NCBI GenBank assembly: GCA_900318495.1
Contig: ONLA01000002.1
Span: 17,562-81,561, forward strand
Reading direction: 5' to 3'
Source of the DNA: an uncultured Eubacteriales bacterium
GTDB taxonomy: Bacteria; Bacillota; Clostridia; Oscillospirales; Acutalibacteraceae
DNA: 64,000 nt
The position numbers and the translations under genes are program-made. Positions within the stretch are counted from its first letter, which is position 1; each line of letters begins with the position of its first letter. Below, piece by piece: positions 51,326 to 59,282 of the stretch. The notes under the pieces are model-generated. The model was not told the DNA's origin. It did no database searches and saw nothing but the letters and a program-made list of their open reading frames with translations.

Positions 51326-51874
51326 ATGAAGCAAGAGGAAATCAAAGGATATATTACGCCGAACAATCCGCAGGGGCTTCCTGTTAAAAGAACAAAGCAT
51401 CCTGCTTTAATCGCGATACTTACAGGCGCGGTGTACATACTGTTTGTTTTGGGCTGCGCAGCGGTTTCGTTCGTTGTTTTATTCAACCTTTCCAATGACG
51501 TTAAGGAAAAAGAAGCGGCGTATCAGGAAAAATATTCCTTTATTATCGAGGAAGCAAAAGAACAGATGGAAAGCCATAATATGAGCGTTACGTCGATTCA
51601 TCCTGCAGAACGTTACAGAGAGATTACCGAGGTTTACAACGACTACCTTTCAAAGGGAGACAGCACTATTTTTTTGGGTTACTACTGGCTTTTGGGCAAA
51701 GATGAAACCGAAAAAGTACTCAGAGCGAACGGCTTTCTCGGCTGGAACGATTATTTAATCAGGTGCGGCTGCACAACATCAAAAGGTAAACCGAGCTTTT
51801 CAAAATGGAAAAACTATATGTACCGTGAGCTTGACGCGAAATATTCATACGGTCAAGGTGCCGAAACGGATTAA
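51326..51874 (+). CDS. Hypothetical single-pass membrane protein
   Basis: 182 residues: a short cytoplasmic N-terminus with a Pro-rich segment, one membrane helix (about 27-52, ALIAILTGAVYILFVLGCAA), then a helical outer domain rich in aromatic residues (LGYYWLLGKDE, WNDYLIRCGC). It begins 2 bp after the pseudouridine synthase stop with an AAAGGAG ribosome site, so both share the promoter at 50325. I do not recognise the family. Confidence 0.75.
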   Translation: MKQEEIKGYITPNNPQGLPVKRTKHPALIAILTGAVYILFVLGCAAVSFVVLFNLSNDVKEKEAAYQEKYSFIIEEAKEQMESHNMSVTSIHPAERYREITEVYNDYLSKGDSTIFLGYYWLLGKDETEKVLRANGFLGWNDYLIRCGCTTSKGKPSFSKWKNYMYRELDAKYSYGQGAETD

Positions 51875-51877
51875 GCC

Positions 51878-52711
51878 CTATTCCCTGATGCACATAAAGG
51901 CGCACATTGTTCCCCTTTCGCCATTTGTGGCGCGGTGGCTCCACAAAAGCCCGCTGTTGCAGTTGGTGCAGAGGTCTGAAATTGTGATGTTTTCGGGCTT
52001 TACGCCTGCTTTTACAAGAATTTGGCGGTTACATTCAAGCAAGTCGAGCATAAATTTGTCATTTTCCTTTTGGAAAACAAATTTTGAAGTGTCAAGGTCT
52101 GTCATTTTGAGAAAGTTTTCGGCGCAGGGCGCGTCAACCTCATAACAGCACACGGAAATAGCCGGTCCGATAGCCGCTGCTATGTCGGCAGGCTCGGTGC
52201 CGTAGAGCGCGGTCATTTTTTCAACTACCCTCTCCCCTATTCTTCCGGCTGTTCCGCGCCAGCCTGCGTGAGCAAGCCCGATAGCCTTTGTTTTTACATC
52301 GACAAAAAACAGCGGAGTGCAGTCGGCGTAGTAGGTTACGAGGGTTACTCCGCTTTCGTTTGTAACAAGCGCGTCAACGCTTTGCAGGTCGCGCGGCTTA
52401 TATATTCCCACTCCCCTGTCCGCTTTGGTTACGGCTCTTACAAAGGTGTGGTGATCCTGAGCGGAGGCTGTGAGGCTGTCAAAATCAAAGCCGGCGCTGC
52501 GGCAGATTCTTTTATAGTTTTCGGTTACGGCTTCGGGGTTGTCTCCGCGGTTAAAGGCGAGGTTATTTGTGCTGAATATGCCCTGTGAAACTCCGCCGAG
52601 ACGGGTTGAAAAAGCGTGATTTATGAATTTTATTTCTGACAAAGAATTATAAGTGAGGTACGGTGTAGTATCAATGTTGTTTAGCTTCATTGTGTTTGAT
52701 GAAAACTGCAT
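51878..52711 (-). CDS. pgeF: Laccase-domain purine nucleosidase/peptidoglycan editing factor (PgeF, YfiH-like)
   Basis: 277 residues. Copper-like ligand motifs HTFVRAVTKADRGVG, HAGWRGTAGRIG and CCYEVD are typical of the YfiH/PgeF family, which in different bacteria edits peptidoglycan precursors or phosphorylates adenosine. ATG 52711 follows GGAGG by 5 bases. It converges with the upstream gene with only 3 bp between stops. Confidence 0.9.
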   Translation of the reverse strand: MQFSSNTMKLNNIDTTPYLTYNSLSEIKFINHAFSTRLGGVSQGIFSTNNLAFNRGDNPEAVTENYKRICRSAGFDFDSLTASAQDHHTFVRAVTKADRGVGIYKPRDLQSVDALVTNESGVTLVTYYADCTPLFFVDVKTKAIGLAHAGWRGTAGRIGERVVEKMTALYGTEPADIAAAIGPAISVCCYEVDAPCAENFLKMTDLDTSKFVFQKENDKFMLDLLECNRQILVKAGVKPENITISDLCTNCNSGLLWSHRATNGERGTMCAFMCIRE

Positions 52712-52730
52712 TTTATCCTCCAAATTTTAC

Positions 52731-52759
52731 TTGTAACCTGAGAAGGTTTGTGGTACACT
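52731..52759 (+). promoter_or_regulatory. Sigma-A promoter of the 68-residue Cys-rich gene
   Basis: TTGTAA (52731-52736), 17 bp, TACACT (52754-52759). Confidence 0.6.
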
Positions 52760-52780
52760 GTTATTGTACGAGGTGATTTT

Positions 52781-52987
52781 ATGAAAAATAAGCTTTTCGG
52801 CAGAAATATCAGTCCTGATTGCAGCTACTGCTCAAACTCGGTTTTTGAAAGCGAGGTTTTTATCTGCAAAAAATCAAAAACGATAACTGACGGCAGGTGC
52901 AGATCCTTTGATTACGATCCGCTTTTGCGTGTTCCGCGCACCGTTACCCTGAAAGGTACATACACCGCGGAAGATTTTAAGCTTTGA
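52781..52987 (+). CDS. Small Cys-rich protein of unknown function
   Basis: 68 residues from ATG 52781 (GAGGTGAT upstream). It contains CSYCSN near residue 14 and two further cysteines (VFICKKSK, GRCRSFDYDPL), four cysteines in all that could bind one zinc ion. The C-terminal RSFDYDPLLRVPR is a recurrent ending of such short clostridial proteins. Own promoter and terminator. Function unknown. Confidence 0.78.
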   Translation: MKNKLFGRNISPDCSYCSNSVFESEVFICKKSKTITDGRCRSFDYDPLLRVPRTVTLKGTYTAEDFKL

Positions 52988-52992
52988 GTTTT

Positions 52993-53020
52993 ACGGTACG
53001 GATTTCCGTGCCGTTTTTAT
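52993..53020 (+). terminator. Terminator of the 68-residue gene
   Basis: ACGGTACGG (52993-53001) pairs fully, with one G-U, to CCGTGCCGT (53006-53014), followed by TTTTATTTT. Confidence 0.85.
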
Positions 53021-53037
53021 TTTACTATAAAACCGCG

Positions 53038-53727
53038 TTATTTGCAATCACTTTGTTTTTTTCTCATTCTTTTCCAGTTGACAAAGCCGTAAACGTCGTT
53101 GAACAGAAATACGACAAAGCAGATTATTACCGAAAAATAAGACGGATTTTCAATTGTTGCCATTATCCACATTATTATGAGAACAATGTCGTTCGCGGCA
53201 TAGGCAAGCCCGAAGTACGGACTGCGCCTCGCGGTCAGATAAGCCGCTATGAAGCTGGTAGTGATTGAAGCGGTGCTGATTTCGAGATTAGCGGTTGAAA
53301 GCGCGTCCATAATAAAGTAAAACACTACGGTTACCGCCGCGGCAAGCAAGAGCATAAGCAGGATTTCCTTTTTGACGAGTTTATTGACGGTAACCTCGCT
53401 TTTTTTGCCTTTAAACGGATTGCGAAGCCAGCTTATGAGCGAAAGCGCCGCCATTGGCGCGGTCATACCGAGGTAGGTTATCATTTCGCCGTAATAGGCG
53501 TAGGTATAGGAAATTACGGCGTACATAATTGAGAAAATTATTGCCAAAACCTGACCGGCAGGATTGCCCTTAGCGTTAAAAATTAACATTCCCGTGCCGA
53601 CAAGCGAGGCTATGAGCGTAAAAAAATTGCCGCCTCCGAAAACAATATACGCCGCGATTATTGCCGCCATTGATGAAAACCAAAGCGCAAGCTCAAACCT
53701 TGTAAAATATCCTGTCAGTTTTTTCAT
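53038..53727 (-). CDS. pnuC: PnuC-family vitamin/nucleoside facilitator
   Basis: 229 residues with seven hydrophobic segments. NAKGNPAGQVLAIIFSIMYA and AYLTARRSPYFGLAYAANDI-type segments and the WNxxFxxxDxYG-like ending (FLFNDVYGFVNWKRM) match PnuC. Substrates in the family include nicotinamide riboside (PnuC), thiamine (PnuT) and riboflavin (PnuX); no partner salvage kinase is adjacent, so the substrate is not settled. ATG 53727 lies 5 bases after GGGGG. A terminator-like hairpin with U-run in the leader suggests attenuation. Confidence 0.88.
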   Translation of the reverse strand: MKKLTGYFTRFELALWFSSMAAIIAAYIVFGGGNFFTLIASLVGTGMLIFNAKGNPAGQVLAIIFSIMYAVISYTYAYYGEMITYLGMTAPMAALSLISWLRNPFKGKKSEVTVNKLVKKEILLMLLLAAAVTVVFYFIMDALSTANLEISTASITTSFIAAYLTARRSPYFGLAYAANDIVLIIMWIMATIENPSYFSVIICFVVFLFNDVYGFVNWKRMRKKQSDCK

Positions 53728-53736
53728 AGCTTCCCC

Positions 53737-53806
53737 CATAAAACAAAAACATTCGCGGCGCATCTTCAAAGACCTAACGACGCGCCCGCGAATGTTAATT
53801 TACATT
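53737..53806 (-). promoter_or_regulatory. Attenuator/candidate riboswitch in the pnuC leader
   Basis: In the minus-strand leader, AACATTCGC-GGCGCGTC (53796 to 53779) pairs with GATGCGCC-GCGAATGTT (53764 to 53748), a 17-bp stem with one bulged G, followed by TTTTTGTTTT, before the pnuC ribosome site. An alternative hairpin (AATGT at 53806-53802 with AACATT at 53796-53791) would disrupt the 5' arm. I do not recognise a known riboswitch class. Confidence 0.65.
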
Positions 53807-53830
53807 CTTCTACCCGGTGGCAGTAATTAT

Positions 53831-53858
53831 ATTATATTTATTTTCATAGTATTGTCAA
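53831..53858 (-). promoter_or_regulatory. Sigma-A promoter of pnuC
   Basis: TTGACA (53853-53858), 16 bp, TATAAT (53831-53836) on the minus strand, overlapping the preceding gene's stop. It implies a leader of about 100 nt. Confidence 0.8.
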
Positions 53859-54433
53859 GTTTTTCCTATCGCGACCTCGGCGTCCTTCAGCCTGAGGTAA
53901 GTTGTTTCGCCTTCCTTGTAGGTTTCAAAAACTCCGCCTACGGTTATGGGAGTTCCCACCGCCGGAAAGTCGTCCGGATACTTCATATCAGCCTTGGGGC
54001 TGAATTCAATTCCGCTTGAACAGCAGGCTGTGGCGTCCTGAACAATGCAGGAGTAGTAGTAGGTTTCGGTTTTTGGATCGACAAAAACATCAAAGGTGCC
54101 GTCCATTTTTACGGTTTTGTCCATATAATCCTTCGGAGTCTTTATCATATTGCTGACCTCGGCGTAAACCATTGTACTGCTCATTTTTGTGAGGTCAAGC
54201 TCGGCTGTGTAGTCAAGGTCGGGGTAAACGAGCTTTGAGGGGTCAACCTGAGTGGGAATAGGCGCGCCGTTATCGGTCGTGTCGGGCGCGGAGGTTTGAG
54301 CTTCGGACAAAACATCGCTTACGGTTTTTGTTTTTGACGAGCCTGCCTTACCGGAGGCGGTGTTTGCGCCCGAACAGCCTGCCGCAAAAGCCGCGGTCAC
54401 AGCGCAAAGCGCGATTGCAATTAACTTTTTCAT
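53855..54433 (-). CDS. Lipoprotein with OB-fold-like domain in the zinc uptake operon
   Basis: 192 residues. Lipoprotein signal with lipobox AAGC near residue 20, a Ser/Thr-rich linker, then a beta-rich domain (KTPKDYMDKTVKMDGTFDVF to TPITVGGVFETYKEG) with the layout of an OB fold, carrying a CC pair (ATACCSSGIEF). It overlaps the permease gene by 4 bp at the end of zur-znuA-znuC-znuB, so it is probably zinc regulated. A role in zinc handling outside the membrane is inferred; the family is not recognised. ATG 54433 follows GGGAGGAG. Confidence 0.75.
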   Translation of the reverse strand: MKKLIAIALCAVTAAFAAGCSGANTASGKAGSSKTKTVSDVLSEAQTSAPDTTDNGAPIPTQVDPSKLVYPDLDYTAELDLTKMSSTMVYAEVSNMIKTPKDYMDKTVKMDGTFDVFVDPKTETYYYSCIVQDATACCSSGIEFSPKADMKYPDDFPAVGTPITVGGVFETYKEGETTYLRLKDAEVAIGKT

Positions 54434-55287
54434 CTTCTTACTCCTCCCTTTATCAAACCGACAATCCAGAACACAAAGAACATTGCTATGTCTACGGCTA
54501 CAATTGTTGAGCCTACGGGCGTTCCGTCGATGATTGAGATAATAATTCCGGCTGACGCGCAAAAAACAGACAGACAGGCCGAGCATATTGTTACCGACTT
54601 GAAGCTTTTGAACACGCGCATTGCCGAAAGCGCCGGGAAAATTATGAGCGCGGAGATTAACAGCGAGCCTACAACATTCATTGCCAAAACAATGATGACG
54701 GCGATGATTATCGCTATAATCAAATTGTAAAGCCCTGCCTTTGTGCCGGTTGCCCTTGCGAAGCTTTCGTCAAAGGTTACCGCGAAAATTTTATTGTAAA
54801 ACAGAATAAACGCGATTACGACCGCAAGTGAGATTGACACGGTCAGCCAAACGTCGGCAGGCGTCAGGCTGAGAATAGAGGTTGAACCGAACAGCGTTGA
54901 ACAGACGTCGCCCGAAACATTGTTTGTCGTCGGGAACTTGTTCATAAGCAGATAACCGATTGCGAGCGCGCCGACAGATATCATAGCAACCGAAGCGTCG
55001 CCGCGTATTTTGGCGTTTTTGCCTGTAGCGAGCAAAAGCACCGCGCTGATTACCGTAACCGGCATTACTATAAGCATATTGTCGGTTAGTCCGACAACCG
55101 CCGCGACAGCCATTGCGCCGAACGCGACGTGCGAAAGTCCGTCGCCTATAAACGAAAACCTTTTGAGCACCAGCGTTACGCCCAAAAGCGAGGCGCTGAG
55201 AGCGATGAAGATTCCGACAATGAAGGCGTAGCGCACGGTCGGAACGTTTTGGAAGTAATAGACAAGCTTGTCAAGTATTTCAGCCAT
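54430..55287 (-). CDS. znuB: Zinc/manganese ABC transporter permease (ZnuB-like)
   Basis: 285 residues with eight or nine hydrophobic segments of the ABC-3 permease family; SLLGVTLVLKRFSFIGDGLSHVAFG is its signature. It forms the channel for metal uptake with ZnuC and ZnuA. ATG 55287 follows GGAGGTGAGG. Its start overlaps znuC by 8 bp. Zinc is favoured over manganese because of the Zur gene and boxes upstream. Confidence 0.92.
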   Translation of the reverse strand: MAEILDKLVYYFQNVPTVRYAFIVGIFIALSASLLGVTLVLKRFSFIGDGLSHVAFGAMAVAAVVGLTDNMLIVMPVTVISAVLLLATGKNAKIRGDASVAMISVGALAIGYLLMNKFPTTNNVSGDVCSTLFGSTSILSLTPADVWLTVSISLAVVIAFILFYNKIFAVTFDESFARATGTKAGLYNLIIAIIIAVIIVLAMNVVGSLLISALIIFPALSAMRVFKSFKSVTICSACLSVFCASAGIIISIIDGTPVGSTIVAVDIAMFFVFWIVGLIKGGVRR

Positions 55288-55993
55288 TGCCCTCACCTCC
55301 GTTAAACAGGCTGCGGTCGCTGATGAAGAGTCCGCGCTTGAATTTCTCCTTGGTGCCGAAGAAAACATCACCGCCGATATGGAGGATATGGGTTGAATAT
55401 CGCAGCGCGGCTTCGATATCGTGAGATATCATTATTATCGTTATGCCCTCTTTATGGAGCTTGGCGATAAGGCTGTACATTTCAGCCGTTACCTTTGGAT
55501 CGAGACCTGACACCGGTTCGTCGAGCAAAAGCATTTTTTGGGTCGCGCACAGCGCGCGCGCCAGCAGCACGCGCTGCTGCTGACCGCCCGAAAGCTCGCG
55601 GTAACAGCGCTTTTGAAGGTCGTCAACGCTCATTCGCTTCATATTTTCAAGCGCCGCGCGTTTTTCCGCCTTGGTGTAAAACGGCCGTATTCCGCATTTT
55701 CCCTGAAAGCCCGATACCACAATTTCGCGGACGGACGCAGGAAAGTCCTTTTGCACTAAGGTTTGCTGCGGAAGATAACCGATTTCTGTTTGAAGCAAGC
55801 CGTCGCCTGTTGTTATTTTGCCCTTCATCGGGCTGTGCAGCCCGAGTATTGTTTTCATCAGGGTTGATTTTCCCGAGCCGTTTTCTCCGACAATGCAAAG
55901 GTAATCGCCCTTGCTGACCGAAAAACTCAGTCCCGATATAATTTCCTTGCCCTCATAGCCGAGGGTCAGATTTTCACAAGTTAGCTGCGCCAT
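55280..55993 (-). CDS. znuC: Zinc ABC transporter ATPase (ZnuC-like)
   Basis: 237 residues. Walker A GENGSGKST, signature LSGGQQQRVLLARAL, Walker B LLLDEPVSGLD and H-loop ISHD are complete. It energises metal uptake through ZnuB. It lies 9 bp after znuA and overlaps znuB by 8 bp. Confidence 0.93.
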   Translation of the reverse strand: MAQLTCENLTLGYEGKEIISGLSFSVSKGDYLCIVGENGSGKSTLMKTILGLHSPMKGKITTGDGLLQTEIGYLPQQTLVQKDFPASVREIVVSGFQGKCGIRPFYTKAEKRAALENMKRMSVDDLQKRCYRELSGGQQQRVLLARALCATQKMLLLDEPVSGLDPKVTAEMYSLIAKLHKEGITIIMISHDIEAALRYSTHILHIGGDVFFGTKEKFKRGLFISDRSLFNGGEGNG

Positions 55994-56002
55994 TGTTTCT
56001 CC

Positions 56003-56980
56003 TTATCCGAGCGCTTTTTTCAGCACGTCAAGATTGTATTCCATAGCGGTTATGTAATCGTCGCCTTTATCAACGTTGCTTTTCCTCATTGACTGCATTG
56101 AATTCAGAGAATAAATTTCCGCTGTTTTATTGTCAGAGGTTTCGCGGACGGTTTCGGCGATTTTTTTGTCTGAACCGTCTATTGTCATTATCGCGGGCAG
56201 CTTCAGCCCGGTGAGCTTATCCGCAAGAAACTTTACCGTTTCAAAGCTCGCCTCGGTTTCGGCTGAACAGCCGGAAAACGCCGCGTAGTATTTTAAATTA
56301 TAGTCGTCGGTAAGGTAGCGGAACGGAAAACGGTCGGCAAAAATCAGAGTATCGTATTTTGCTTTCTTAACCGCTTCGGCATACTCGGCGTCGAGCTTTT
56401 TAAGCTTTTCGATGTATTCCTTTGTGTTTTTTGCGTAAAGCTCTTTGTTTTCGCTGTCCTTTTCGCCCAGCTTTTCACTGATTTTTTCACACAAAAACTC
56501 GGCGTTTTTAACGGAAAGCCAAACGTGCTCGTCGTATTCGGAACCTTCTTCGTGCTCTTCGTTCTCGTTTTCCTCGTGCGCTTCTTCCTGCATTCCCTCA
56601 ACAGCTTGCTCTTCCTTTGCTTTGCTGCCGAGAAGGTCAAGAAGATTTATCGCGAGAACCTTTGTGTTGTTTTTAAGAGCGTTGTCTGCCCACTTGTCGG
56701 ATTCGCCGCCGGTGTAAACAAACACGTCGCAGGACGTGATTTGATATATGTCGTCGGTTGAGGGCTGAAAGCTGTGCAAGTCTATTCCGTTGTCAAGCAG
56801 CATATCGACGTCAACATTTTTGGCGCCTTCGGTGATGTTTGTTAACCAGTCGTACTGCGGCGCGATTGTGGTTAATATTTTAAGCTTAGCGCCGGTTTTT
56901 TGACCGGCGTTGCCCGAGCAGCCGGCAAACACCGACAGCGCAAGCACGGCAGCTGTTATTATTGAAACTAATATTTTCAT
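56003..56980 (-). CDS. znuA: Zinc-binding lipoprotein of the ABC transporter (ZnuA-like)
   Basis: 325 residues. Lipobox FAGC near residue 20; cluster A-I substrate-binding fold with LDNGIDLHSFQPS, an acidic His-containing loop (about 132-150, EEAHEENENEEHEEG) and DEHVWLSVKN. The acidic/His loop is typical of high-affinity zinc proteins and helps deliver zinc. It starts 11 bp after the zur stop. Confidence 0.92.
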   Translation of the reverse strand: MKILVSIITAAVLALSVFAGCSGNAGQKTGAKLKILTTIAPQYDWLTNITEGAKNVDVDMLLDNGIDLHSFQPSTDDIYQITSCDVFVYTGGESDKWADNALKNNTKVLAINLLDLLGSKAKEEQAVEGMQEEAHEENENEEHEEGSEYDEHVWLSVKNAEFLCEKISEKLGEKDSENKELYAKNTKEYIEKLKKLDAEYAEAVKKAKYDTLIFADRFPFRYLTDDYNLKYYAAFSGCSAETEASFETVKFLADKLTGLKLPAIMTIDGSDKKIAETVRETSDNKTAEIYSLNSMQSMRKSNVDKGDDYITAMEYNLDVLKKALG

Positions 56981-56991
56981 GGAAATCTCCT

Positions 56992-57390
56992 TTAGCTCTG
57001 ATTTTTACATTCCCTGCAAACGCCGTACAGCACAGTTGCGGATTTGTCGATTGCGAAGTCGTCGTTTTGAGCGAGCGCGGCAACAAGGCGGTCGGCGTCG
57101 GGCATATTCATATGGTAGGTTTTTCCGCATTTTTCGCACGACAGGTGCAGGCAATCCTTGCAGGACGAAGAGTCTGTGTACTGGTAAAAGACCTCGCGGC
57201 TTCCGCTTTTGGCAATTCTGCGGATTTTCCCCTCCTGCTCGAGCGCGGACAAATTGCGGTAAACCGCGCTGACGCTTATGCTGTCATCGTTGAGCATTTG
57301 GGCTATTTGGCGCGCGGAAAGCTCTTCGTCGGTATGCTCCGACAAAAATGAAAGCAGCGCTTTTCTTTGCTTTGTCATATATTTTGGCAT
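56992..57390 (-). CDS. zur: Fur-family zinc uptake repressor (Zur)
   Basis: 132 residues. N-terminal winged helix (KALLSFLSEHTDEELSARQI, with SVSAVYRNLSALEQEGKI recognition helix) and two CxxC structural-zinc pairs (CEKC near 97 and CREC near the C-terminus). Context, with znuACB downstream and two palindromes around its promoter, points to Zur rather than Fur or PerR. It probably represses its own operon. GGAGG precedes ATG by 8 bases. Confidence 0.9.
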   Translation of the reverse strand: MPKYMTKQRKALLSFLSEHTDEELSARQIAQMLNDDSISVSAVYRNLSALEQEGKIRRIAKSGSREVFYQYTDSSSCKDCLHLSCEKCGKTYHMNMPDADRLVAALAQNDDFAIDKSATVLYGVCRECKNQS

Positions 57391-57403
57391 ATTGCCGCCT
57401 CCG

Positions 57404-57424
57404 ATTTGCGAATGTTTCGCAAAT
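57404..57424. promoter_or_regulatory. Zur operator, proximal copy
   Basis: ATTTGCGAA-TGT-TTCGCAAAT, a perfect 9-3-9 palindrome, placed between the -10 element and the zur ribosome site. It is identical to the distal copy at 57458-57478. Confidence 0.85.
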
Positions 57425-57425
57425 T

Positions 57426-57454
57426 ATTATAGCATTTTGTGTTGACGGTGTCAA
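57426..57454 (-). promoter_or_regulatory. Full-consensus sigma-A promoter of zur-znuACB
   Basis: TTGACA (57449-57454), 17 bp, TATAAT (57426-57431) on the minus strand. Identical operators flank it on both sides. Confidence 0.92.
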
Positions 57455-57457
57455 GAG

Positions 57458-57478
57458 ATTTGCGAATGTTTCGCAAAT
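57458..57478. promoter_or_regulatory. Zur operator, distal copy
   Basis: The second identical 21-bp palindrome lies 3 bases upstream of the -35 element, 54 bp from the first (about five helical turns), which would suit cooperative repression. It could also regulate the divergent plus-strand gene. Confidence 0.82.
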
Positions 57479-57650
57479 TATCCTCATTTTTCTTTTGGTG
57501 AATTTCTATATATTTTTAACAATCAATTAGTCTAATATAAACAAAAATTGATTTTTTATTAAAAAAGTGTGGAATTTATTAAAATTTGTGCTATTATATA
57601 ATTACACAGAGGAATTATAACTCTGATTCGTGAAATACCGGGGTGTTATT

Positions 57651-58277
57651 ATGAGCTGCAAAAAAATTATTACTATTACAAGACAGTACGGTTCGGGCGG
57701 TCATGAAATCGGCAAGGCTTTGGCTGAAAAGCTCGGCATTGGTTTTTATGACAAAGAGCTGATTTCTATTGCGGCAAAAGAGAGCGGAATAGCACCCGAG
57801 CTGTTCGCGAAGGCTGATGAAAAGGCTGCAAACAGCTTGCTTTATTCGCTGTCGTCGGGGCTTTATACTTACGGCAACGGTTTTTCGACCGGCGGAATGG
57901 GCGATTTGCCTTTGAATGACAAGCTTTATATTTTACAACATAAAATCATTAAACAAAAGGCTGAGAAAGAATATTTTGTAGTGGTAGGAAGGTGCGCTGA
58001 TTATATTTTGCGCCAATATGATAATGTTGTAAGGGTTTTCATTTACGCCGACATCGACTCAAGGGTTAAAAGAGCGCTGGCAAGAAACGAAATTAATCCC
58101 TCGCGAGCGAAACAGGCTGTTCAGAAAGCAGATAAAAACAGAGCCAATTACTACAGCTTCTATTCAGGACAAAAATGGGGATCGCCGGAAAATTACGATT
58201 TGTGTGTTAACAGCACCAAGCTGAGCACGGAACAGGCGGTTCGGATTATCGAGGACTATATTGATATTATAGGCTGA
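57651..58277 (+). CDS. Cytidylate kinase-like protein (AAA P-loop, CMP-kinase 2 family)
   Basis: 208 residues. The P-loop variant TRQYGSGGHEIGKALAEKLG opens the protein, followed by FYDKELI and an ARNEINPSRAKQAVQKADKNRANYY lid region. This matches the cytidylate-kinase-like family common in Clostridia, which is separate from housekeeping Cmk; the true substrate is not established. ATG 57651 follows GGGGTG; the in-frame ATG at 57630 lacks a good ribosome site. Confidence 0.85.
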   Translation: MSCKKIITITRQYGSGGHEIGKALAEKLGIGFYDKELISIAAKESGIAPELFAKADEKAANSLLYSLSSGLYTYGNGFSTGGMGDLPLNDKLYILQHKIIKQKAEKEYFVVVGRCADYILRQYDNVVRVFIYADIDSRVKRALARNEINPSRAKQAVQKADKNRANYYSFYSGQKWGSPENYDLCVNSTKLSTEQAVRIIEDYIDIIG

Positions 58278-58336
58278 TATCATATTTTGGGTTGCTCCTG
58301 AATATACTGTTAATGTTTATTTAGGAGGTGTTTACC

Positions 58337-58408
58337 ATGAAATTTGTCGTTATGGACATAGATGATTTTATCTTCGGCAATGAGGAATGGCACGAAAGCG
58401 AAAGATAA
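58337..58408 (+). CDS. 23-residue acidic peptide with strong ribosome site, unknown
   Basis: A 23-codon frame begins 8 bases after AGGAGG (58323-58328). The product MKFVVMDIDDFIFGNEEW plus HESER is acidic with an aromatic/hydrophobic first half. It lies between the cytidylate-kinase-like gene and a terminator. The full-consensus ribosome site is the main support; there is no family match I can recall, and its use as a leader or signalling peptide is open. Confidence 0.5.
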   Translation: MKFVVMDIDDFIFGNEEWHESER

Positions 58409-58475
58409 ATTGTTATTACAATAAATGTCGTTTGATGGAATTATCTGAGCATTTGCTTATTTGAATAAAAAAACA

Positions 58476-58508
58476 GGGATTGACTTGAAAAAGCCAATCC
58501 CATTTTTT
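58476..58508. terminator. Bidirectional terminator between convergent genes
   Basis: GGGATTGACTT and AAGCCAATCCC pair with one mismatch around GAAA; T-runs occur on both strands' 3' sides. Confidence 0.82.
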
Positions 58509-58515
58509 ATTCATT

Positions 58516-59274
58516 TTATTCGTTACCCATAAAGTTTAACGGATCGGCGTTTTTGCCGTCGATTTTCAGGCTGACGTGAATATGGTTTTCGTCGCCTGAT
58601 TCACAGGGAACGGCTCCCGAAACGCCGATTACTTCTCCCCGGTCGATGCTGTCGCCCTGTTTTACCTTTATATCGGACAATCCGCTGTAACTGATTACCG
58701 CGGCTCCCGAGGAAACCTCAACTGTTTTGCCGTACATACGGTCAGTTCTGACTTTGGTCACCTCTCCGTTAACCATTGCTTTAACGTCGTCGCCCAAATC
58801 GCAGGCAAAATCAACGCCTGTGTGCGGTTTCCAGACGTTTATTGTTTTAAAATAAACGCTGTCCCTGCTGTATTCACGCAGCACCTTGCCGGTTTTTGTG
58901 GGTGAGCTCAGGCTTAAATCGACCGACAAAAGGGTTTGCATTGCGTCGTCGATGTCGCCTGCTTTTGTGGTTGGCTGAGTATTATCAGCGCCGGATACGA
59001 CTGTGGGAACGGTGAAATCCGTTTCGGCTTCGGTGGGATCGCTGTTGATTTTTGGCTCGGGAAGGGTTACGCCCGTTACGGGCTGAGCCACCATTTGAGA
59101 GTCGGTGGCAGGCTGGGTTACCGTGGTTACGGCTGATTTACGTGAAACTGTGTTATATGTTGAATAAACTGCCATTGCGACGGCTATAAGACAGATTGAA
59201 AACGCCGTGTAGAATCCTATTTTTTCCTTCAGGCTTTTTTTGGTGTGTCTGTCCGGTTTATAATATCTGCTCAT
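58516..59274 (-). CDS. SpoIIQ-like M23/LytM membrane-anchored peptidase
   Basis: 252 residues: one N-terminal membrane helix (about 20-42), a Thr/Pro-rich linker, and an M23 LytM domain with zinc-site residues HTGVDFACDLGDD and HIHVSL. This is the layout of SpoIIQ, which in the forespore binds SpoIIIAH across the intermembrane space; clostridial SpoIIQ keeps the zinc ligands, as here. ATG 59274 follows GGAGG by 8 bases; part of that site is paired in a hairpin. Other membrane-anchored M23 endopeptidases remain possible. Confidence 0.78.
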   Translation of the reverse strand: MSRYYKPDRHTKKSLKEKIGFYTAFSICLIAVAMAVYSTYNTVSRKSAVTTVTQPATDSQMVAQPVTGVTLPEPKINSDPTEAETDFTVPTVVSGADNTQPTTKAGDIDDAMQTLLSVDLSLSSPTKTGKVLREYSRDSVYFKTINVWKPHTGVDFACDLGDDVKAMVNGEVTKVRTDRMYGKTVEVSSGAAVISYSGLSDIKVKQGDSIDRGEVIGVSGAVPCESGDENHIHVSLKIDGKNADPLNFMGNE

Positions 59275-59282
59275 AAAAAGCA

